Source: Planctomycetota bacterium (GTDB lineage Bacteria > Planctomycetota > Phycisphaerae > UBA1845). Taken from it: a DNA stretch of 5,269 bases. Each line of letters opens with the position of its first letter. Positions within the stretch are counted from its first letter, which is position 1. Shown piece after piece: positions 1 through 5,269 of the stretch. The DNA is taken from positions 1 to 5,269 of the forward strand of contig JADFIX010000368.1 of the NCBI GenBank assembly GCA_022566435.1. The letters run 5' to 3'. A model generated the notes under the pieces. The model was not told the origin of the DNA, did no database searches, and saw only the letters and a program-made list of their open reading frames with translations. A program made the position numbers and the translations under genes.

Positions 1-3000
1 TCAATGATCAGGTCGCCGGTATTCGGATCGTAGAAAGCTTTGAGTTTGTTACTCACTTCCTGCGCGGCGTCAAAACTGGCATCCACCTCCAGCTCGGCCA
101 GGAACGACTTGACATTGCCCGGCAATTCTTCTTTCGACGCTGTGGGCTTGCCCTTTGCGTTAGCATCGTCCTGCGATCCGGTGTCAGCGTCAGATGAACT
201 GGAATTGTCCGGCGTCTGACCACCGGCGGCTGTCACAGAAGCAAGCACCGCCGCCGCCATTCGCCCATACGCTGCGGGCACTACACACGGGCTTGGCCTT
301 TGGCGTGAATTGGCTTGCTCGTTGTATGGTCTGAGCTCCACCACACCATGCGTTGGATCCTCGACCGTCGAAATATCGATTACGCTGATATCCAACTCTG
401 GAAGCTTCAGCTTCAGCCACTTGATGAAGTTGTCGGGCGTGCCCTTGGGCGGTAATTGAATCGGTACTGTGTCCGTCAGAAGATCTTCCGGATCGGGCTT
501 GTCGACATACTTTCGGATCAGTTTCTCGATTTCATCAAAGCGGCTTTCGTCGGGGTACTTGATGATCAAGACCTCGCCAAACGGCGCATGGGCAACTTTC
601 GGCAATTGGTTCGGCGGCTCCCATAACGCCTCCAACACCATTTCCAGGTCGAACGACGCGTCGAAGGCTTCGGTGTACTTGAGCGTGTAGAAAAGTTTCG
701 GCATGGACGGCGTCTGAATAAGCGCATCTTCCCTGTCCAGCTCCGCCACGATGCCGTCGATGCGTGAAATCTTGGACGCCGGAGCAGAGACCACCATGGT
801 CTTGGCGATCAGATCCGCCTGGATATACACGTTCGTGCCGATCCGCTCGATTTCCGTCGTGAACATGTCATCCTCGTCGTCCAATTGTTTCTTCTTCGGT
901 TGGGAACGCGCGCCTTTCCGCGGCGCACCCGGCGCCGGCGTGTCGACGTCGTTCATGATCAGACTCACCAACTTCTTGAGGTCGGCGTGTTTGATCTCGT
1001 AAACCTTGATCTCCCGCTCCGGAGTAATATCCAATTTGACGATGTACTCTTCGGCCTGGGCCACGTCCTCGCTCGGCCCGTAAAGAATCAACGCCGTGCC
1101 GCCGGGCGCTTCCGCCACGACCAGCTTATCAGTGGAAGAGATACCCAGCATGCCCTTCGTGCCGAACGGCAGCTTACTCTTGCCCTTGCGCCGGCCCGGT
1201 GCCCGCCCCGTGACGTCCATGATCTCCTTAATGGCCTTTACCATGTCGCTCGGTGCGGCCTTATGCAACTCGACCGTGCGAAAGACGATTTCCGTCTCCG
1301 TCCCGATCACGTCAAATTGCTCGACGAGCTTGCGAGCCTCTTCGATCACTACGATAGGCGCCAGAACGACGAGACGCATGTTCCCCGCGTCGGCGGTGAG
1401 GTGATACGCTTTGGCTACACCGGAGCCCCTAGAACGCGGGGTCGCAACCTTTGTGGGTCCCGGCTTGGCCCGGGAGGTAGACGGCATCGCCGTGACCTGC
1501 GTACCCGCCAGCGCGCCGGCGGCAATCAACTCGTCGACCTTAAGGCTCAAGAATGGTTCGATCAGTTCGACCAATTCCGCGGGCTCGGTATTCTCGACCT
1601 TCAAGAAAGCCAGTTCCATACGATCCGCCGGATCGACCGGAATATCGAACTGGGCGATCAGGTCCTTTGTCGCGTCTACGATCAACTGCGGTCCGGCGAC
1701 CATAACCCGCCCCATCCGTTCATCCACGGAGAGATGGTAGCCATGACCTGACGTCGCGGACCTCACGGACCCTGGGCGACGCGTTTTTTTCCCTTTGGGC
1801 GACGGCGACGAGACGAGCGGACCGACCTCGGGCAATTCACCGCGCAAAATGAACTGCTCGATCTGAAGATCGAGCAACGGCTGCACCAACTCGATAATCT
1901 CCGCGGGTTCGGCATGTTGTACGGTAATGAATTCGTAAACGACGGGCTCCTGCGTCGAATCGGGCCGGAGGATTTCCAGAAATTTCTCGATTTCCTCGAA
2001 CGCATCCGCTTCGGCGAAGATCACCATCTTGCGGGTTTCGTGTCGTGCGACGATACGCGGTGCGGCTGCCCCACTGCCTCCGGCCGCCGGTTTCTTCGGA
2101 CCGCGAGAGCCCTTGGGCGAAGCGCCGGAAAGCAGCGCCTTGAGGTCGGTCGCCATCTGGTCTAGATCCGTCCCCGGCGGAAAATCTTCGTATACCCGAA
2201 CCTCGCGTTGATCATCGTCGACGTCGAACTCGGTAAGGAATTCCGCGATTTGCTCCATCTTGTCCGGCGTCGTTTCCACGATCAGAAACTGACCGAGCTG
2301 GACGATCGTGATCGAAGGGGTGCTGGATCCCTTGGCCCCGCCTTTGGATTTTCGCCCGCGGGAACCGGTCGATTTGGTCGTGGGCTTACCGGCGCCTCCC
2401 CCCTCCGCGAACAACGTCTGGATCGCGCCGACGAGTTCCGACGGCTCGGCGTACTTGATTTCGAAGGTGTGTGAGACGGTCTCGACGGCAATGTCGAACT
2501 CTTTCAGAAGAAGGCGAATCGTTGCGAGATCCTGCTCACTCGCACTGGTGATGAATATCTGCCCTTCCGTGGTCTCGAATCGGATCTTGTCGACCTGAGC
2601 GGCGGACAACATACTCTTGATTTTGTCCACTGCCTCGTCGGCCGATATATGTTCGACCGTAAGAATGACGAAATCCGAAGAGGGCGATGCCGATTCGAGT
2701 TGGTCGATGAGCGGTTGGTACACCATCCATTCGCGCTGCGAGCAGAGAATATAGAGTCGCCCCAAGTCGTCGTCTGCCGTGAACTTGCCAGTGGAAGAAG
2801 ATGAGGACCTGGAGGCCCTCGCTCTCGCGCGCGACTTGTCCCGCTTGCCGCCGGGCGATTTCTTCGGCTTGGCTGTCGGCGTGATGCCGCCCTCGTTCGC
2901 GTATTGCCGCAAAATGTTGGCCACAAACGTCGCCGACTGATTGCGTAGCGTCACGATGTGAAGTGACACTACCTCGTCAGGCGTGTCGATGACGGCGACC

Positions 3001-4919
3001 AACTCGCGAACCCTGGTGAGATCCCGCTCGCTGCCGGTGTACCATAACGCGTTGCCGGAGGGCGCGGCGATGACCTCCGCGACCGGACCGGCGCCCTGGG
3101 GACTGGCGCCGGCATCCAGCAATTCCGTGATCATGCCCACCGCACTGTCCGCGTCGATGTGGGTGAGCGCGACCGGCACGTTGGCCACACCACTGGGAAC
3201 ATCCAGCCTCTCGACCCACGCACGGACCGTCGCCAGTTTCTCTTCATCCGCCATGACGATAATCGCATTGGTGACCGGATGGGGAATCATGGTGATATTC
3301 GAGAATGTCGTTGCCGATAAGTTCTTCGACCCACCTCGAGTCGGAGCCTTTTTCCGCGCCGAGATTCGCTTGCTGCTTGCCGACTTGCGGGACGAGGATC
3401 CCGTCCCCACCCCCGTGTCTAGTATCTGTTGGATGGTCGTGACAAGCTCCGCGGGATCGGCATGGACCACTTCGATCACCACTGGGTCGTAGGCGGACGC
3501 CTGCCCGACATCGAAAAACGGCAAGAGCATTTCGATTTCGGCGATCTTGGCCGGCATCGCCCGAACAATAATGACCCTCTGGGCGTCGTCTGGCACAATG
3601 GTCACTTCCGGCTCCGCCACCGTGCTTGTCCCCACCAAGCTGCGACCCTTGGACGTGTGCGCGCGACGGCGACTCGAAAGCGGAGCACCGTCCAGTTCCA
3701 TTAACGACCCGAGCCTCTCCACGGCTTCGCTTGCGCTGATGTATTTGACGGGAATGAGTTTCAAAGTGCGCGGGTCGCTTTTTGTTGGAAGGATCTTCTC
3801 CATGACCTCGAAGTACTTCTCTATGTCCATGACCCGGGCGAAGATAGTCACCGAGTTGGAGTCTTCGAGCGGCGTCACGCGAACGTAGTCGGGCATGAAA
3901 TCGATGACTGTCTTGAGATCGGCGACCGATCCTGATTCGGGCGTATAGACAACCAACACCAGCTCATCGGGCGTCAGTTCCGCTGCACGAAATCTCTCCC
4001 TACTTTGGTACATGCGTGACACCGGCAACTCTCGATAGTAGTCGGTCACCCGGATCACTTGCAGGTGTGTATCATGGCGCACCAACGTGTAGGGATCGAG
4101 GGGCTTGTAATTGAAGAGCAACACCCGGACTTTGCGCAGCAGCGCCTCGAAACTCAACTCCTCTTCACAGATGAACGACACCTTGCCGTGGCTCGGCGCT
4201 TCGCCAATAACACCCAAGCCGGTTTCGCGAGCGATTCCCTCGATCAACTGAGCATACGTGCCATCGACAATGCTGAAGAAATAGGTGCGATCTTCAGGCC
4301 GGATGAACTCGAGTGCCGCGGGAATGTTCAATGTAGTGGTGGGACCGGAAGCAACTTCGCCGGATACATCCTTCGAACGACGGTCCGGGTGAGAACGCGA
4401 GGGGTTAGCGGACCGCGGCGTGCCTCCCGGCGTGGACGACGACACCGGCGTTTTCGTGCGTCCGCGGCTGCGGCGACGACCGGCCGACTTCGGCGTCCCA
4501 CCGGCGGTTGGCGGCGTGGACATGTCTTCCTCGGTTTTGAGCAAATCGTCGATGCGCTTGCGAAGGCCGGCATCGATTTCGATGTGTTCGGGGACGACTT
4601 CGCCGATCTCCGGATCCGCGGCTTGCTCGTCTTTCTTTTCTTTCTTACCCGCCGCGGGTTTCTTACCCTCCTTCTTGTTCTTGTTGGCCTGCGGCGGGCG
4701 ACGTCGCTTGCGCCTTTCTTCCGCATCCTTTTTCGCCTTGGCGCGTTTTTCCGCCGTGGTGTCGGCCCCCTGCTTCGGGGACCCCTTCTTCGGCTCTTTC
4801 GACGGCGGCGACGCTTGGGCGAACACCGTACACGTCAGAAGAACAAACGCCGTGGTAACGACCCATGCCACGAGACGGCGGCGACTTGATTTAATTAACG
4901 AGAGTCTTGTTGCGGTCAT
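1..4919 (-). CDS. Giant secretin-like protein with tandem N-domains (3'-partial)
   Basis: The frame runs 1639 codons without a stop and leaves the window at position 1. Order: signal peptide (residues 1-36), Lys/Arg/Glu-rich low-complexity segment (37-211), N0/STN-like domain (212-293), about thirteen tandem secretin short domains (320-1475), a divergent fourteenth (1476-1535), then an Ala-rich and Ser/Asp-rich linker and the start of another folded piece. Each repeat pairs a helix motif such as HADPAELV (486-493) or HAEPAEII (1002-1009) with a strand-helix motif such as NAIIVMADEEKLATVRAWVE (551-570). In known secretins these domains form the periplasmic vestibule rings below an outer-membrane pore. 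GspD/PilQ proteins are usually about 600-800 residues with three or four such domains, so this is unusually long. No pore domain is visible; I infer it lies beyond the left edge, but a pore-less protein is possible. The 4919 start is chosen for its GGAGG seven bases upstream and the immediately following signal peptide. Family assignment is good; the secreted substrate is unknown. Confidence 0.86.
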   Translation of the reverse strand, partial: MTATRLSLIKSSRRRLVAWVVTTAFVLLTCTVFAQASPPSKEPKKGSPKQGADTTAEKRAKAKKDAEERRKRRRPPQANKNKKEGKKPAAGKKEKKDEQAADPEIGEVVPEHIEIDAGLRKRIDDLLKTEEDMSTPPTAGGTPKSAGRRRSRGRTKTPVSSSTPGGTPRSANPSRSHPDRRSKDVSGEVASGPTTTLNIPAALEFIRPEDRTYFFSIVDGTYAQLIEGIARETGLGVIGEAPSHGKVSFICEEELSFEALLRKVRVLLFNYKPLDPYTLVRHDTHLQVIRVTDYYRELPVSRMYQSRERFRAAELTPDELVLVVYTPESGSVADLKTVIDFMPDYVRVTPLEDSNSVTIFARVMDIEKYFEVMEKILPTKSDPRTLKLIPVKYISASEAVERLGSLMELDGAPLSSRRRAHTSKGRSLVGTSTVAEPEVTIVPDDAQRVIIVRAMPAKIAEIEMLLPFFDVGQASAYDPVVIEVVHADPAELVTTIQQILDTGVGTGSSSRKSASSKRISARKKAPTRGGSKNLSATTFSNITMIPHPVTNAIIVMADEEKLATVRAWVERLDVPSGVANVPVALTHIDADSAVGMITELLDAGASPQGAGPVAEVIAAPSGNALWYTGSERDLTRVRELVAVIDTPDEVVSLHIVTLRNQSATFVANILRQYANEGGITPTAKPKKSPGGKRDKSRARARASRSSSSSTGKFTADDDLGRLYILCSQREWMVYQPLIDQLESASPSSDFVILTVEHISADEAVDKIKSMLSAAQVDKIRFETTEGQIFITSASEQDLATIRLLLKEFDIAVETVSHTFEIKYAEPSELVGAIQTLFAEGGGAGKPTTKSTGSRGRKSKGGAKGSSTPSITIVQLGQFLIVETTPDKMEQIAEFLTEFDVDDDQREVRVYEDFPPGTDLDQMATDLKALLSGASPKGSRGPKKPAAGGSGAAAPRIVARHETRKMVIFAEADAFEEIEKFLEILRPDSTQEPVVYEFITVQHAEPAEIIELVQPLLDLQIEQFILRGELPEVGPLVSSPSPKGKKTRRPGSVRSATSGHGYHLSVDERMGRVMVAGPQLIVDATKDLIAQFDIPVDPADRMELAFLKVENTEPAELVELIEPFLSLKVDELIAAGALAGTQVTAMPSTSRAKPGPTKVATPRSRGSGVAKAYHLTADAGNMRLVVLAPIVVIEEARKLVEQFDVIGTETEIVFRTVELHKAAPSDMVKAIKEIMDVTGRAPGRRKGKSKLPFGTKGMLGISSTDKLVVAEAPGGTALILYGPSEDVAQAEEYIVKLDITPEREIKVYEIKHADLKKLVSLIMNDVDTPAPGAPRKGARSQPKKKQLDDEDDMFTTEIERIGTNVYIQADLIAKTMVVSAPASKISRIDGIVAELDREDALIQTPSMPKLFYTLKYTEAFDASFDLEMVLEALWEPPNQLPKVAHAPFGEVLIIKYPDESRFDEIEKLIRKYVDKPDPEDLLTDTVPIQLPPKGTPDNFIKWLKLKLPELDISVIDISTVEDPTHGVVELRPYNEQANSRQRPSPCVVPAAYGRMAAAVLASVTAAGGQTPDNSSSSDADTGSQDDANAKGKPTASKEELPGNVKSFLAELEVDASFDAAQEVSNKLKAFYDPNTGDLII
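495..3962 (-). repeat. Tandem array of about 13 secretin short (N1-type) domains, coded within the CDS
   Basis: The protein repeat units fall at about residues 320-384, 385-478, 479-578, 579-649, 650-748, 749-811, 812-903, 904-990, 991-1099, 1100-1208, 1209-1301, 1302-1406 and 1407-1475. Shared signals are a first strand and helix (YISASEAVERL at 393, HISADEAVDKI at 757, YAEPSELVGAI at 823, NTEPAELVELI at 1110) and a second strand and helix ending near Phe/Leu-Asp (FITSASEQDLATIRLLLKEF at 789, LVVLAPIVVIEEARKLVEQF at 1183). Units 2, 3, 5 and 7-12 contain a long loop between the halves; units 1, 4, 6 and 13 are compact. The copies have diverged well beyond DNA-level similarity, so this is an old amplification rather than a DNA tandem repeat. 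Exact boundaries are my reading and could shift by several residues. Confidence 0.75.
4041..4286 (-). other. N0/STN-like domain of the secretin-like protein
   Basis: Residues 212-293 follow the N0 (secretin/TonB short N-terminal) pattern. A strand (TYFFSIVDG) leads into a helix (YAQLIEGIARETGLGVIG), then a strand with the conserved G-K-V-S (245-248), a second helix (FEALLRKVRVLLF, 257-269) and a closing strand pair ending HLQVIRVTD (285-293). In GspD and PilQ this domain is the outermost periplasmic ring and contacts inner-membrane partners. Its place just before the repeated short domains is the canonical secretin order. Confidence 0.65.
4287..4811 (-). other. Basic low-complexity N-terminal segment of the secretin-like protein
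   Basis: Residues 37-211 are dominated by Lys, Arg, Glu, Ser, Gly and Pro. Residues 41-98 are a K/E/R-rich tract (for example KKDAEERRKRRRPP at 63-76), and residues 134-183 are rich in Ser, Thr, Pro, Gly and Arg. Between them a short helix-like stretch at 112-131 (HIEIDAGLRKRIDDLLKTEE) may be ordered. The segment separates the signal peptide from the first folded domain. It is probably disordered; a role in binding anionic cell-wall or membrane polymers is only a guess. Confidence 0.65.
4812..4919 (-). other. Signal peptide coding segment
   Basis: Residues 1-36 form a typical Sec signal peptide. A basic n-region has K10 and R13-R15, followed by a hydrophobic core at about 16-33 (LVAWVVTTAFVLLTCTVF) and an A-Q-A signal peptidase I site at 34-36. 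C30 lies in LLTC, but Thr at the -1 position makes a lipoprotein lipobox unlikely. Export across the inner membrane fits a periplasmic or outer-membrane secretin-like product and supports the 4919 start. Confidence 0.8.
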
Positions 4920-4926
4920 GGCCGCG

Positions 4927-4931
4927 CCTCC
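4927..4931 (-). promoter_or_regulatory. Shine-Dalgarno site that decides the start at 4919
   Basis: On the minus strand a perfect GGAGG sits seven bases before the ATG at 4919. A second in-frame ATG at 5000 would add 27 residues (MNAHRTTTNRR...), but only a weak TAGG lies upstream of it, and using it would bury the signal peptide's basic n-region behind a long extension. The downstream start is therefore preferred. Confidence 0.75.
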
Positions 4932-5018
4932 AATTGATTCGTTGAGAATCGCAGACCCAAGCGGGTCACGGCGGTTCGTCGTTGTGCGATGGGCATTCAT
5001 TCGATCACACCTATCACA
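4932..5018 (-). other. Leader between the upstream stop codon and the secretin-like gene
   Basis: About 90 bases separate the TGA at 5019-5021 from the Shine-Dalgarno site. They contain an alternative in-frame ATG at 5000 and a short 9-base-period direct repeat, ATCACA at 5004-5009 and 5013-5018 on the plus strand (TGTGAT on the minus strand). I see no convincing -35/-10 pair or terminator, so transcription from a gene further upstream is plausible. Confidence 0.35.
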
Positions 5019-5099
5019 TCAGTTCTTTTGCGTGCCCTTGCGGCGAGACGCGGACCCTCGACGGGATTTCCCACCCCATTTGCTCTTCGAGGTCCGGCG
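5019..5099 (-). CDS. Possible C-terminal tail of an upstream gene (5'-truncated at the junction)
   Basis: On the minus strand, 26 codons ending in TGA at 5021-5019 encode a very basic tail (RRTSKSKWGGKSRRGSASRR then KGTQKN). The Lys/Arg/Ser/Gly composition resembles the low-complexity inserts of the neighbouring secretin-like protein and would fit the tail of another protein from the same genome and operon. The frame has no start codon; it meets an in-frame TAA near 5150, past the suspected junction at about 5092-5101. The function cannot be read from this piece. It may simply be non-coding leader, because a stretch this short can be open by chance. Confidence 0.3.
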   Translation of the reverse strand, partial: RRTSKSKWGGKSRRGSASRRKGTQKN

Positions 5100-5205
5100 G
5101 GCGCCGCGCCTCGGGGAGCACACCACCGAAATCCTCGAGGGCCTGGGTTACGACGCCCCGCGGATCGCCTCCCTGTTCGAGGAAAATGTCGTCGCCGGCG
5201 TCTGA
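5092..5205 (+). pseudogene. C-terminal fragment of a CaiB/BaiF (family III) CoA-transferase
   Basis: The plus strand encodes about 37 residues ending at a TGA (5203-5205). They include APRLGEHTTEILEGLGYD, then APRIASLFEENVV. The P-R-L-G-E-H-T motif followed by a leucine-rich helix, G-Y and a final short helix with V-V is the usual ending of family III CoA-transferases, which move CoA between acyl-CoA and free acids in the cytoplasm. Those enzymes are about 400 residues long. Here the upstream sequence in the same frame is antisense to the secretin-like gene's start and shows no CoA-transferase sequence, so over 90% of the gene is missing. Thirty of the 34 codons from 5101 end in G or C. It is either an assembly chimera at a contig end or a genuine gene remnant; I favour the former. 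Confidence 0.6.
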
Positions 5206-5208
5206 AAC

Positions 5209-5239
5209 GGGGCGCCCCGGTTTCCCCGGCGACGGCCCC
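5209..5239 (+). terminator. Possible GC hairpin after the CoA-transferase stop
   Basis: Three bases after the stop is the perfect palindrome GGGGCGCCCC (5209-5218). An imperfect longer stem is possible: GGGGC (5209-5213) with GCCCC (5235-5239), and CCGG (5217-5220) with CCGG (5226-5229) around TTTCC. There is no T tract after it, and the sequence quality here is doubtful. Confidence 0.25.
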
Positions 5240-5269
5240 CCCCCGCGAAACCCCCCCCCCCTTCGCCCC
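5236..5269. repeat. Cytosine homopolymer tracts at the window end
   Basis: Nine cytosines (5236-5244) and eleven cytosines (5251-5261) are separated by GCGAAA and followed by TTCGCCCC. No other part of the window has such runs. This looks like low-quality or collapsed sequence at a contig end rather than a biological element, and calls to the right of about 5205 should be treated with caution. Confidence 0.6.

Noticed and set aside
885..1751. A 288-codon plus-strand open frame
   Set aside because: It is entirely antisense to the secretin-like repeats. Its translation is Arg/Leu/Asp-rich with no recognisable domain, as expected for a shadow of a GC-rich gene.
2504..2926. A 140-codon minus-strand frame within the repeat array
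   Set aside because: It is out of frame with the main gene, rich in Arg/Ser/Pro and without domain similarity; the main frame carries clear repeat motifs over the same bases.
4287..4811. Basic tracts as a nuclear-protein-like or DNA-binding domain
   Set aside because: They lie just after an export signal and recur as loops in periplasmic-type domains. Low-complexity linkers are a simpler reading.
4828..4840. Possible lipoprotein lipobox (LLTC at residues 27-30)
   Set aside because: The residue before Cys is Thr rather than Gly, Ala or Ser, and a good signal peptidase I site (AQA) follows six residues later.
4059..4889. A 276-codon plus-strand open frame opposite the N0 domain and signal peptide
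   Set aside because: Its composition (runs of Arg, Leu and Phe late in the frame) mirrors the Lys/Arg/Glu-rich low-complexity codons of the minus strand. It has no domain signal and no ribosome binding site that I can see.
4420..5091. The part of a long plus-strand frame that runs into the CoA-transferase tail
   Set aside because: Only the last ~37 codons look like a CoA-transferase. The preceding part is antisense to the secretin-like gene's beginning and leader and lacks any CoA-transferase motif, so I do not call a 261-residue gene.
1..5269. CRISPR array, tRNA, rRNA or insertion-sequence ends
   Set aside because: I found no regularly spaced identical DNA repeats, no cloverleaf-like segment and no terminal inverted repeats with a transposase. 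The repeats are visible only at protein level.

Overview
This window is almost entirely one gene. A single reading frame on the minus strand stays open from an ATG at 4919 to the left edge (1639 complete codons, no stop). It therefore continues outside the window, and its C-terminus is not seen. The product starts with a clear signal peptide, followed by a lysine/arginine-rich low-complexity stretch and an N0/STN-like domain. After that come about thirteen tandem copies of the short alpha/beta domain found in the periplasmic part of type II/III/IV-pilus secretins (the secretin 'short domain', N1/NolW type). Most copies carry a Ser/Gly/Lys/Arg-rich loop at the same place in the fold. Very long secretin-like proteins with many short domains and basic low-complexity inserts are, as far as I know, typical of Planctomycetota and relatives. 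I infer such a bacterium, with moderate confidence. Window and codon composition are moderately GC-rich, which fits.

Layout from right to left, in the direction of the main gene. At 5019-5099 there is a short, very basic reading frame ending in TGA that may be the tail of an upstream gene. At 4920-5018 there is a leader of about 100 bases with a second possible in-frame start at 5000 and a strong Shine-Dalgarno GGAGG at 4927-4931. The secretin-like gene fills 4919 to 1. No other gene is supported inside it: the plus-strand and alternate-frame minus-strand open frames there are shadows of its codon usage.

The right-hand end is different. At about 5092-5205 the plus strand encodes what looks like the last ~37 residues of a family III (CaiB/BaiF) CoA-transferase, with nothing of the enzyme's body upstream. 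It is followed by a GC hairpin and runs of 9 and 11 cytosines up to the end. The minus-strand basic tail and the plus-strand CoA-transferase tail are both cut at about 5092-5101, so this looks like an assembly join or a rearrangement scar at a poor-quality contig end.

I see no new multi-gene system. The points of real interest are the size and repeat architecture of the secretin-like protein, the basic loops at equivalent positions in its repeats, a codon-atypical segment near 235-345 that may hide compensating frameshifts, and the abrupt junction near 5100.
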